From assembly GCA_015039465.1 (NCBI GenBank), contig MU130541.1, forward strand, positions 102,893 through 166,892: a stretch of 64,000 bases of DNA. The letters are read 5' to 3'. This stretch comes from Phlegmacium glaucopus (taxonomy: Eukaryota > Basidiomycota > Agaricomycetes > Agaricales > Cortinariaceae). The notes beneath the pieces were generated by a model, which was given only the letters and a program-made list of their open reading frames with translations, ran no database searches and had not been told where the DNA came from. This document shows, piece by piece, positions 54,212 through 64,000 of the stretch. How positions within the stretch are numbered: position 1 is the first letter of the stretch; the number at the start of each line of letters is the position of its first letter. The translations under genes were made by a program, and so were the position numbers.

Positions 54212-56207
54212 TCACTTGAAACTACGAACACTCTGAGGATTCCAAAACACCTCTTGAGGGTCCAACTTGGCTTTGATTCGCTGTAACCTTGGGTAATTGC
54301 TGCCCCAATATTCATGTTGTCCATTAGTCAGGTATTTGCTAAGAAAAAAAATAAAATGTTCATGTCAAAAAAACACTGAATGTCGGTTTGAGTTGAATAA
54401 TAAACTTACTCGACGTAGCCTGCATATGCCCCGAAATCGACTCCAGGCATAGCTTTAATGATGGTGTCGTTGATACCATCCAAGAAGTCGTGTGTGGTTT
54501 GGGTTATTTTACCTAGTCCAATGGCATAGGTTTGTATGTAAAACTAAGGGTCCATGTTGAGGTTCCTCACGTAGAATTCGACTGATAGGCTTACTAGGGT
54601 ATCACGACGAGCGTAGGCAGAGGCATTGAGTGGAACATCGTTGGTAGCTCCTCCTTGAAGATCAAATACGACAAACCAGACCTATCATCGATCACTTATC
54701 AGAAAAACATGAACGGCCGTGAATCTCACGATACCTACCACAGTTCCTTTGTCCGTCCCTTCAATGTACTTGAACAAAGCATCGATGCCAGCAACGGGCA
54801 ATAAGGTTTCAGGTGTGAAAGTAAGACTCTTCGAATAGAAAGCGGCAGGCTGTCATGGTATCAAAGAGGAAACGGGATGAGATCATAATGATACGACCTT
54901 GTGACTGGAGACTCACAATACCACCAGCGATCTGGAGAGCCCCTTCTTCAGCCCAGTTAAGTACGGCACCGACCCAATTGTCGATGACCCCAACTTTAAT
55001 CAGGGATCCAGTAGCCAAATGAGTTTCGATGTTGAGAGTGTCATATTCGGCACGAGTACCAAAGTAAGTACCTGAGTAAATTGTAGATGAATAGTTGACT
55101 TTGTTTTAGAGAAATGAAACATATCGTTACCAGAAATTATCATGCCAACAGGGGTAAGAGTGATCGTGGAAGCTAATTTGCGGTCAAGGTTAGGGGTAGA
55201 GATCACGGATTGCCATTTAGCAAAGGTATTAGCAAAGTCTGTATGATTCCCAAATCTACAGAACACCAAATCAGATTTGAAAGCCATCGAGAGCGCGAAA
55301 TATAATACGACAGACTTGAAGGTATAGGAGTAATGAACAGTAGAGGCAGGTTCTGGATGAGTTTCGAATACGAATTCAGTGACGATACCAAAGGAGGCTG
55401 CGGCACCACGAATAGCCTGGGTGAGAAAATAAATGAATAAGACAACTTAGACAAGATACGAGAGTGGCGCATGATCATCATACAAAGTAGAGATCGGGAT
55501 TCTGAGTTTCGTTGGCACGGGTGATAGTTCCGTCTGCAAGCACAACTTCGACTTCACGAATGTGGTCGAGCGTCGAGCCCCATTGACGCGAAGTTGGACC
55601 TAGACCACCGATGGTAGCATGTCCTAGTGGAATAAACTGGTTGAGTCAAGTGAAAAGACACGAATATAAAATATTACTCGCCTCCAATACCCAATTGAGG
55701 ACAGGTGCCGTAAGCGATTGCACGTCCCCCAGCATCATGCAGGCGCTTGGTAATGTCTGCAAGCAAAGTCCCTGCTCCGATAGTAGCCCTCCATGTAGTC
55801 CTATCCATCTCAAAATTTTGGAAATGGACCAAGTCTACCACGAGTGCACCATCTACGCCTCCCAAACAATAATTAGCGAAACTGTGTCCTCCACTTCTGG
55901 GCTGCACTTTAACACCAGCTTTGATGGCGCATTGTACGGCGGCGGAGACTTGTTCAACTGTTTTTGGACGAACTATGGCAGCGGGATGGACAGGGTAGTC
56001 TAAATTGTAGGCATTGACCTTGGAGATGTAGTCGATATCTTGGGGAAAAGTTCGCAGATTCGCATCTACGAAAACGGCATCGAGACAGTTCTGGAGTATG
56101 GATCCTGGTCGCGACTGTGCAGGAAAATTGGAAGGAGTGAGCCCTAGTACCAGGGTGGTTGAAAGGCTGAAAAAAAGGAGTGTGAGGAAAGGAGCGGAAG
56201 GTGGCAT
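54212..56207 (-). CDS. secreted FAD-linked oxidase with BBE domain (AA7-like), nine exons
   Basis: The signal peptide start at 56207, MPPSAPFLTLLFFSLSTTLV, is preferred over an upstream Met at 56237. The FAD_binding_4 part has PAAIVRPKTVEQVSAAV and RSGGHSF (His for 8-alpha FAD linkage), and YGTCPQLGIGGHATIGGLGP (Cys for the second, 6-S-cysteinyl link). So FAD is probably bicovalently bound, as in glucooligosaccharide oxidases and berberine-bridge-type enzymes. The BBE end reads YLTNGQHEYWGSNYPRLQRI and VFWNPQSV. The first intron (55624-55681) uses a GC donor (G|GCGAGT) with CTAG acceptor; the others are GT-AG. Likely an extracellular oxidase of carbohydrates or small alcohols that releases H2O2; the substrate is not readable. 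Confidence 0.9.
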
Positions 56208-57434
56208 GGTATTGATATATGTTATTGTTGAGGGCAACAGGCAGAGATCAGAGTAACGGAGCGCTGGCGTTGGCTTAGAATCACGGAGATGGTGAAGCCT
56301 TCACCATGTCATTGACCCTAAGCCAACACGTGAAGGGGGAAACATGACTGCTGTCATCGCCGACTGAGAAATGAGGGGACCCGGGAACCTTTATTCGGCT
56401 GCACGATCAACCCCACATGAGTAAAAGGTTTATCTGACTTGTGGAACTGACAGTGACGAGCCTTGGGTCGTCGAATAGATGTCCACCACGAACAATGGGC
56501 CAATGGCCTGGTCTCTGCTTCATAGATTTACGGCGCAATTCTAATAAGTATTTGACTGACGGAAAAAGGTATCTATGAAGATCATGATTATCAGTTAGGG
56601 CAGTTACAGAGCCGAGAAAGAAAAGAAAAATACTTTGGACATGGCATATGAGATAGAGATCATCCGCCAGTATCGCAGTATCAGATCCATTCAAATGTTG
56701 TCATTACGAGTCCCCTTTAGGGGCTCGTTCTTATAAGCGGATGCGGCCTTCAAAGGTAACGCAAGACTTGCCGGTAACTTCCGTGATTGCACGTGTTGAT
56801 GGTGATGGCCTTGTTTGCCGCGTGAAAACAATTTACTCAGTGTTTTGTCTGTCAATCGCGTCTTTAAGAAACTCAACGCTCACGAAGACGCTATAAAAAT
56901 ACCAGTATAATTTCATTTTAAGGGACTCGTATATGCCACGCAGAGCGATGGCCCTCACCCACAAGTCAGTATGGTTTGGGAGTTTTGAGACTGTATTGGG
57001 AGTCAACAAGAATTTACGAAGGAGTTTTGCGGTCATCAACGAATGTGGCTGGGAACAATTTGAAATTACTCTTGGAGACAGACACAGCCCCGAATTTCGG
57101 AATCAGACCCGTGACTGAAGTTGTCATGAATTATAGCACTCGACCATCACAACCAATGGATCTGCCAAAGTTCTTATCATGCCATGGCTGTCCGGACAGA
57201 GCACCTTAGGGTATTTTCTCAAAATTTACAAGTACCCTGATTTTGTCCGGAACTGAGCTAGCCGTCAGGCGGCGAAACCCAAAGTTTTGTCCGGAAAGGG
57301 ATCAGGGGTCGAGGATAGTAAGCATGACTCGCTCAGGTTGAAATCAGGTCAATTTCCTCAGTTTTTTCTATATCAATGATAGAATTAGGCTCTTCTTGAA
57401 TCTTGAGCCTTTGGATGTAGTGTAGATATATATC
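56208..57434. other. intergenic, no gene recognised
   Basis: Promoter side of the oxidase plus unannotated sequence. TTTTGTCCGGA-type motifs recur at 57186-57192, 57241-57250 and 57284-57292, possibly ends of an old repeat. Confidence 0.45.
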
Positions 57435-57782
57435 CTATGGTGTGAAATTGTGAATGGTTCCCTGCCGACGACGGTAAATGACGGGCAGACATGATCGGTC
57501 ATAACTGGCGAACACATGGCACGAAAAGGTAGTCTGCATGTAGTCGCGCCCACCAAACCGTACTAAAACCAAACTGATCACGTGTTTCTTCCCACGTTCA
57601 ACGCGTCTTCTAATTAAATTAATGCTCTGTTCTCTTATCATAGACGCGTTATCCATCGTTGTAGTACAGAATTGGTACAGAACCTGGCCGTAAGTCCATT
57701 CCAACTCATCGTGCAAGAAATCGAAGAAATGGGTTAATTTATAATTTTCAGCATCAGTAAAAGCTACGGAATTGCTCCCCAC
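57435..57782 (-). pseudogene. DUF6589-like protein, N-terminal fragment
   Basis: A 115-codon frame opening MGSNSVAFTDAENYKLTHFF and continuing DFLHDELEWTYGQVLYQF is reminiscent of the start of DUF6589 proteins, which are abundant and often transposon-associated in Agaricomycetes. Only the N-terminal block is present; after about 60 residues the similarity fades (HVFASYDRSCLPVIYRRR). I saw no continuation downstream, so it is most likely a relic. Confidence 0.4.
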
Positions 57783-58785
57783 TGACTCCCCAGAGATGTA
57801 TTTGGGTGATTGGCAAGATTTATATCGATTTCAGATGCCGTTATCGTCGATAATAGTCGCGGTGCACTACCAATGGAGGAGCCAGCAATTTTCCGAGGTC
57901 TTTTAGGGGCCGGAGTATCTGGGTTTTCGTCGTTTGGCCGTTTTTTGGTCCTTTTTTTTTGGTGGGGGCACGTAATTGCATTTGGAGCTTGCTGGTGTCA
58001 ATGAGACGAGTATGGTGAAATTGGATGGGGTATGAGCAGCTGCTGTGCCACAGAGTAGCGTTGGGGTATATATTTATTTCCAGGTAGTAAAGAATGTTGA
58101 TGCTGTAACCAGAAGAGGAGTTTATAGTATTCAAGGTGTTTTATATGCATATTGAGGTGTTTCGTTGTGCGATGGAGACCAAAACGCCATTGAATTCTCA
58201 ATAATCAAACGACGCGACGGCACGCGTCCTCGTTTAACGAGGTCACGTGACAGTTGTGTGGGAATAAATGCACATGAAATTTTAGTACGGTTTGATGGGC
58301 GCGACTAAGAGCAGACTCCATATGAAGGAGATCGACTCATCATCAACTGATTATCGGTAGTTTACGAAGTCTGCCTACGGGAGACTAACGAAAAGGATGG
58401 TTTTCGGAACCGGCCAGTGGATGATGAAAGCTGAGGCAATTCTAATGCAAGGAAATTCTATCGTATTCGCCGACGCTATAACCTCTAGAAAGGCCACTTC
58501 TAATCCAGGATCCATTACCAGGATCCATTACAACTCTAAACAATCTGCTTTTGAGAACCAGTAATATAAACATACACAGGTTAACTTAAATGATTGGCAG
58601 GTGTCACTCTTACTAACTCTCATTAGAAATTCGTGGAGGATTTTGGGAGAATTTTCTAACACTAAGCTATGTCTGACCATGAGCTATATGAACCTTGCCG
58701 TGATATTCGTTTCAATCGTTCGCTTCTATTTAGGTACTTTTAGACGAACACACCCTCTGAGACTCCCAGGACTCCAAGACCTAGT
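57783..58785. other. no gene recognised
   Basis: Low-coding sequence. A duplicated CCAGGATCCATTAC at 58506-58534 is the only local structure noted. Confidence 0.45.
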
Positions 58786-59509
58786 GGGTGACTTTCCATA
58801 AGGCTAACTTGAATTTCTAACTCTAAACTATTGACAGGTAGGGTCCTGTGCCGAAGTGCCGTATGGATACCGTCCTAATCTGGTACTAGACCTGTCAGGT
58901 GGCGTTTTTCAAGAGCTTTCTAAACCTTAAATTTGGAGAGAGGGTATCGACCCCTCCTCCAGATTCTTGAATCCATCAACGCCCAAATAAGGCTCTTCGG
59001 GTCCCGTCCCGTTGCCGTTTTTGTGCTTTTTGTCCCTCCCGCGCCGACAAGAGCACCTCTCCCCCATTACCAGCGCTGTTCCATGCAGCCAGCTCGACTG
59101 TACCCTGGACCCTGAAGGCTCAGGCCCGTGCCTTTCGCAAGAGCTGGGGACAGCAGAGGTAATTTTGTGTTGGATTTTGCTGTTCATTGTGCAGAAATCG
59201 GCCCACATCCGCTCATGTGATAAGTGCTGCAGCCAGGTGAGCATTGAATTCTTCAGCCTCGCACTCCTCAGTCTCCTGCATGAACAGAAAGTGGCCATTT
59301 CTTCATCCATAGTACTGGAACGATGTAGATAACCATCACACCTATCTGATGATAACCAAATCTGGATTCAAGTTAAATAATTTATTTGTTTTATGTCAGG
59401 TCGTTGTGGTTTAGAAAACCGCTAAATATTCGTTGCCAGGTACACTTTTGAACTCCGAAATTAAGGTTTAGATTTGAAGAAATCAAGTTAGCCTTATGGA
59501 AAGTCACCC
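58786..59509. mobile_element. MITE-like element (724 bp) with inverted ends
   Basis: GGGTGACTTTCCATAAGGCT-AACTTGA faces TCAAGTTAGCC-TTATGGAAAGTCACCC, about 28 paired bases. Flanking AGT at 58783-58785 and 59510-59512 may be a 3-bp duplication. The family is unclear. Frames inside (58933-59332) show no signature. Confidence 0.75.
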
Positions 59510-59578
59510 AGTAATTTGGGGGAGCCCTGGGTAATCCTTCAAAAATTTGAAGGACCCGGGGCGCTCCCCCAAATTACT
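59510..59578. repeat. palindrome (about 30-bp arms) abutting the MITE
   Basis: AGTAATTTGGGGGAGC pairs with GCTCCCCCAAATTACT around a CCTTCAAAAATTTGAAGG centre. One arm (TTGAAGGACTACCCAGGGGC, then CAAATTACTAG) recurs at 60122-60154, so these are remnants of a larger family. Confidence 0.75.
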
Positions 59579-61055
59579 AGGGGTCTGGGTATGTTCCTGT
59601 ATTTCGTCCAAAAATATCTCACACTTCAATTCTTGGAATGCCAGAATCCTTCTTACACTCTCATAATTGTTTGATAATCTGCATGAATCATCTTGAATCA
59701 TGTAAAATTCCAAAACTACAGGGCATGACTAATGATTTAATTTAACCTACAGCAGCTAGCTGGATTCCCAGGATCCATAACTTTGCTTTACCTGCAAACA
59801 GCGATCCTGGTCTTGATTCCCGGTGGGTTCTGTATTCCTGAGCAATCCTGAGGCTGAGAGCGCGCAGGAGTGCGCCCATTTCCCAAAAATTTGAAAGAGA
59901 ACAGCTTGAAACAAATAGCGCAACTCCGATCGCATAATTGGCGCAGGTCTTGACCCATTCGGTTGCTGTACGTTACATAAATTAAATCGTTTGATCTTTT
60001 GAGATTTGATGCCGTGGCCCGTGATGGCCGTTGTTTTGGTTCATGTATATCAAACTATTATGCTGGTCCTGGGATTCGAAGACATCTTAAAAATTTAAGT
60101 CATGAAAGTTGAACACCAAAACTTGAAGGACTACCCAGGGGCCCAAATTACTAGTTGGGGATATGTTCGTCGAAAAAATCTAAATAGAAGAGAATAGAGA
60201 ACGATTGAAATGAATGTCACAGCCATCAATATTGGTTGCCATGGAGTCATGGACTTCTAAATATAGAGTATAAATATCATTTTCATCTAAATTGTAACTT
60301 AAGGAGTGCGTCGTTGAGTAAAATTTGAGTAAAATATCTGTAAAGTACTATGTTAAGGATTTCAAAAAGAACTGCCTATCCTATAGCCACTCTTTCCTAA
60401 GCAACATTCGGGGTATTGAAGCGCTGCTACTTAAATTTTAGCAGGGGGAAATGAACATACTGTTTCAAACTCCTGAGGGGTTGGTGGTCATGATTGTTGA
60501 ACGCTGAATTGCTGAAAGAGGAGTTATGCCTGGAATGCTCCTGAGGATCGCCGCCTTAATAACTCGAAATTTCGACTCTTATCTCAATCGTTCTAGATGA
60601 ACAGCCCTTCTAAACTTCTATGTAGAAGAAGCTCTGACCTGCTCTAGATCTGACGCGCGCGCGTTGCAGGGACTTGCAGGGACCAAGGATACCAAAATTT
60701 TTAGCGGCGTGGGCCGTGACCCGTGACTGATGGCATCGTGGCATTATCATTTTGAGGTATTTAAATATGTAGAGAAGTAAAAATTCTGTCATACTTGGAC
60801 ATTTTGAAGAGGCCAAAGCTTTCTTGTGTAGTCATCCAGCCGTCGTTTCAAACTCCTGGTGACATATTGTAGCCCACAGGCTTCCACAGCAATATACACA
60901 GCACTGACACAGTTTTTGTTTGGTCTTATTTAATTCTATTTTTGGGAATTCGGTTAGAGTTGAACTGAGATCGAATGCAGATTATAAATGTCCGACCACA
61001 CCGAACCTATGCAGGGGTAACCGTGCATAACCGCCCCTAACCGCCCCTAGCACGG
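59579..61055. other. repeat remnants, no gene recognised
   Basis: It contains the second half-palindrome at 60122-60154 and AT-rich sequence. A CG-rich run ACGCGCGCGCGTTGC is at about 60650. The direct repeat AACCGCCCCTA at 61029-61050 lies just upstream of the next TATA box. Confidence 0.45.
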
Positions 61056-61063
61056 TATAAATA
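61056..61063 (+). promoter_or_regulatory. TATA box and CCGCCCCTAA repeats of the cupredoxin gene
   Basis: TATAAATA 93 bases before the ATG. Directly upstream, CCGCCCCTAA is repeated in tandem (61031-61050), a possible activator site of the C4/zinc-finger type. A CT-rich initiator region precedes the start. Confidence 0.6.
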
Positions 61064-61148
61064 ACATGCGAAATTTTGGCTGTCATATCCTTCATTTTTT
61101 CTGTTCCTTTCCTTTAGTCTCTCTTGTGCCTAGACTCGACGAACAAAA

Positions 61149-62577
61149 ATGCTTACGACTACACTTGCACTGGCGTTCGCGTCTCTTGCTCTTGCCCAAA
61201 ATACTATCAACGTTCAAGTTGGTCCCAATGGACAGATTGCTTATGTCCCCCCCTCCATCACCGCCAACCCAGGAGACATCGTGAATTTCGCTTTGTTTGT
61301 ACTCTTTCACTGGTAGCTTTTTTTTTTGTCTGACTCCCATGCTTGACAGTAACTCTAAAGCACACACTCTCACACAATCCTCGTTTGGTACCCCTTGTAT
61401 CCCCATACCCGGTGGAGTCGACACTGGATTGTACGTTACTACCCTCAATTTCTATTGATTTAGCCTCATTTTGAGTTTTTCAGTGTCAATGTGACGGTTG
61501 GCGCGCCGCCTATACCAAGACAGTTCACAGTACCACCGGGAAATGGTCCATTGTGGTTTTTCTGCAGGCAGATCGGTCACTGTGGTCAAGGTATATTCTT
61601 CCCTTGTATTGAATCGCTCTTTTGTTGAGGCGCTTTCAACACAGGAATGGTGTTCGCTATTAACGCACCTACCTCTGGCAACACATTCGCAGCATTCCAA
61701 GCTGCCGCCATTGCCCAGAATGGAACTGCTGCCGCTTCTGCCACTGCTGCCGCTACTACGACCATTCCTCCCCCAACGTTTGTGACCGAGACTGTTACTG
61801 TCACATTCGAAGGTTCTACATATACTACCACCTACTCAAGCTACGCTGGCACTGGTCGTATGTTTTGATTTTTATGAAGCACGATTTTCTGGTCATGACA
61901 TTGCCCTATAGCTCCGACCCCCACTGCTAACCCTATCACTCACACGATCATCGTGGGCGACGGTGGACTGCTCCAGTTCAACCCTTCCAACATCTCCGCT
62001 AGCATCGGTGACACCGTTACATTCGAGTTCCGCCCTAAGGCACATTCCGTGACCCAGTCCAACTTCGGCAACCCGTGTGAGACCCTGCAGCAATCAACTG
62101 GCAAAGTCGGCTTCGACTCCGGACTGTAAGTGATAGTTTTGTTTTTTAACCACCCAAGCCACTCTTGACTAAGTGTTACGAACAACAGCACGCCTGTCGC
62201 TGCCAACGCCACTACTTTCCCCACCTTCTCCTTCACGGTCAACGACGTAAGTTTCTTATTTCATTAGGATGATGATAAAAAATTAACGCCATGAGTAGAC
62301 CGCTCCCATCTGGGGATACTGTCGCCAAGTTGGTCACTGCCCCCAGGGAATGGTCTTTTCCGTTAACGCGGTCGAATCTGGTCCTAACAACTTCGCAGCT
62401 TTCAAGGGCCTCGCTCTAGCCTCGAATGCCAGTGCGTCTGCCAGCGCCTCTAGCACTGGAACTGGAACTGGGGCTGCTAGCCCTAGCGGCTCCGCGAGCG
62501 GTGCCATTTCTACCTCTGTCAGCGTCGGGTTGACTGGCATCCTTGCGATCGTTGGAATGGTTGCCTTGGCACTATAA
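61149..62577 (+). CDS. GPI-anchored extracellular protein with two cupredoxin domains
   Basis: Signal peptide MLTTTLALAFASLALA. Domain 1 begins NTINVQVGPNGQIAYVPPSI and contains SKAHTLTQSSFGTPC and FFCRQIGHCGQGM. A Ser/Thr/Ala linker leads to domain 2 (HTIIVGDGGLLQFNPSNISA) with PKAHSVTQSNFGNPC and GYCRQVGHCPQGM. Each domain keeps His, Cys, His and Met in type-1 copper spacing, so both may bind copper. The C-terminus is Ser/Ala-rich followed by a hydrophobic tail (VGLTGILAIVGMVALAL), a GPI-anchor signal. About six short introns; the first donor is GTTTGT (61295). Probably a cell-wall protein; electron transfer or copper binding is inferred. Confidence 0.88.
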
Positions 62578-63418
62578 TCGTTGTGATATTTGCATGATAT
62601 CCTGCTACGTCTCGGAACACTGAACGTGGAATGAGCTAGCGTATTTTCATTCATTCATTCATTTGGTCTCCCTTGAACATTGCCTTATTTATTTTAATGT
62701 TACATACACAGTTGCTTAATGTTCAGCAATGTTTTTACATCTTGGCTTAAGTATGAGTTTATAATCAAGAGGAATTCCTTTTTTTTTGCATAGAATCATG
62801 GCATTAAAGCCGCTTGAGGTCCTGAAAACAGGGCTGAAAGTCCTCAAAAAATCGAGTCAAAGCAAAGAAGGAAACTCTTCGGGCTCAGCTAGTAGAAAGG
62901 AAGTCAATTTCATCAAAAGACAAAAGATGGCTTGACCATGATGCCAACTTGGTGCATGAGCAGCGTCCTATTAGAGGCCTGGAGAATGCGAGAATGCATC
63001 ATGATCGCGAGGTGTTCCAGGCAGGATCTGTCATCAGCAGGAGTGTCAAACATCTTTGATAGTCTGCTCACGCACACGCTCGAGGCAATTTTAACCTCTT
63101 TCGGTTGCTAAATAGGTCTCAGTCATTGACCATGTTACTGATTACTTTAATTGTATATAATTGATTTGATTGATACTGTCTTGAAAAACACCTCCTTGAA
63201 ACGTACTTTTTTATAGTATGATTTCTTCGGCCTATTTATCAACTAATTATAGTAACATCCTCAAATCCCATGCTTCTCTTATAACCCATACCTTAGAGCC
63301 GTAGAAGTTCCCATAAGCCATACCCCGTACCTCGACGAGTTTGAAGGGTATTGTTTTGACCTCTTTATGTTTGTGATTGCTTTTCCCATCTCCATCACTT
63401 ATCATAATCAGACACTCC
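62578..63418. other. intergenic, no gene recognised
   Basis: 3' flank of the cupredoxin gene with TTCATTCATTCATTCATT at about 62649. The minus-strand frame at 63247-63489 overlaps the start of EFM7 and has no signature. Confidence 0.5.
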
Positions 63419-64000
63419 ATGCCACCATCCGACGACGAATCTCTAGATTTGGAAACAATCTTCAAGGTCAGTAAGTCTTCCTTTGCCACGGAGATCCTAA
63501 ATGATTAATCTGCGAAGGAACCACCCAGGCCACCGACTCCAGAGCCAACGATAGCAAAATACGTCCGTGACACCAAGGAGGTCCGTTTACCAGATGATTG
63601 GCGAGAAATAGAGATCAGGTTGGTTGGCTCGCATCCACTTTGGGGTCACTACTTGTGCGTTTCTGTTTCTGTATTACAGCGAAGAGTTCCTTACGTGCAG
63701 AGATCTACAGGTGGAACGCTGCATTAGCACTTGCAAGTTTTCTGGACTCGAATCGAGATTTATACGTAGATAGAAATGTGCTGGAACTGGGAGCAGGTGG
63801 GGGCCTTCCTAGCATTGTTACATTGAAAAATGGAGCACAAAAGGTTGGCCTTGAATAGCTTCACGAACCATCATGATGATCGCTCGCTCATTCAACGATT
63901 TATCGCCTCTTCATCTAAGGTGGTGGTTACAGATTATCCAGAAACCAACCTTATAGAAAACCTGGCTCACAATGTAGTTGAAAATTTAGACGTGGAGGAT
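63419..64000 (+). CDS. EFM7: EFM7-type protein lysine/N-terminal methyltransferase, 5' part (cut by window edge)
   Basis: Exons 63419-63466, 63518-63654, 63711-63843 and 63920 to the edge join in phase. Signature: EPPRPPTPEPTIAKYVRDT, LVGSHPLWGHYLWNAALALA and the SAM-binding motif I VLELGAGGGLPSI, followed by VVVTDYPETNLIENL (motif post I acidic loop). This is the Nnt1/Efm7 family of seven-beta-strand methyltransferases. In yeast it methylates the N-terminal Gly and adjacent Lys of translation elongation factor eEF1A. The remaining C-terminal half lies outside the window. The initiator at 63419 is the first Met in frame with the conserved EPPRPPTPEP block. Confidence 0.93.

Noticed and set aside
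1..64000. tRNA and rRNA genes, CRISPR arrays, origins
   Set aside because: I scanned for T-loop GGTTCGA-type sequence with a paired acceptor stem and for regularly spaced repeats; none was convincing. CRISPR is not expected in a fungus.

Overview
The window is nuclear DNA of a filamentous fungus, almost certainly an Agaricomycete (Basidiomycota). Genes are split by many 45-90 bp GT-AG introns. The families present are typical of mushrooms: a large Agaricomycete-type multi-TM family, a DUF6533-like membrane family, DUF4436, F-box and BTB proteins, and an FAD/BBE oxidase. Transposon debris is dense. Most real genes had to be assembled exon by exon, so exon junctions are my inference from splice sites and reading phase.

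Left part (1-10 kb): a minus-strand Gypsy-like LTR sits in the gag of a degenerate Ty1/Copia element. The Copia element is itself interrupted by two hAT-type MITEs with exact 8-bp duplications and by a 386-bp near-perfect foldback. Next come a third hAT-type MITE inserted just upstream of a small four-exon metallothionein gene, and the C-lobe of an SRPK-like protein kinase.

Middle left (10-32 kb): three paralogues of a small intracellular protein that I tentatively place near actinoporin-like pore-formers (about 12.5, 15.0 and 31.4 kb). All share a TATA promoter and a 3' flank; the third is broken. Between them lie two intact paralogues of a multi-TM family (19.2 and 27.9 kb) and a minus-strand tyrosine-recombinase retroelement (DIRS/Ngaro-like; gag, RT-RNase H, YR).

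Middle (32-47 kb): host genes, namely an alpha/beta-hydrolase divergent from a cyclophilin, a BTB protein, a DUF4436 protein, an F-box protein, a secreted alpha/beta-hydrolase-fold protein whose nucleophile Ser is replaced by Gly, a basic protein fragment, and a six-exon Cys-rich micro-protein.

Right part (47-64 kb): a tandem duplication of about 3.07 kb carrying two DUF6533-like membrane genes, one unit hit by a Harbinger-like MITE; a secreted bicovalent-FAD oxidase with a GC-AG intron; a DUF6589-like fragment; another MITE and palindrome; a GPI-anchored two-cupredoxin protein; and the 5' part of EFM7, cut by the window edge.

The most striking whole-window signal is mutational. In both autonomous retroelements every in-frame stop I placed is a TGA where CGA (Arg) fits, and catalytic Asp codons are Asn. 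All are CpG to TpG/CpA changes, as expected from cytosine-methylation-linked (RIP/MIP-like) inactivation.
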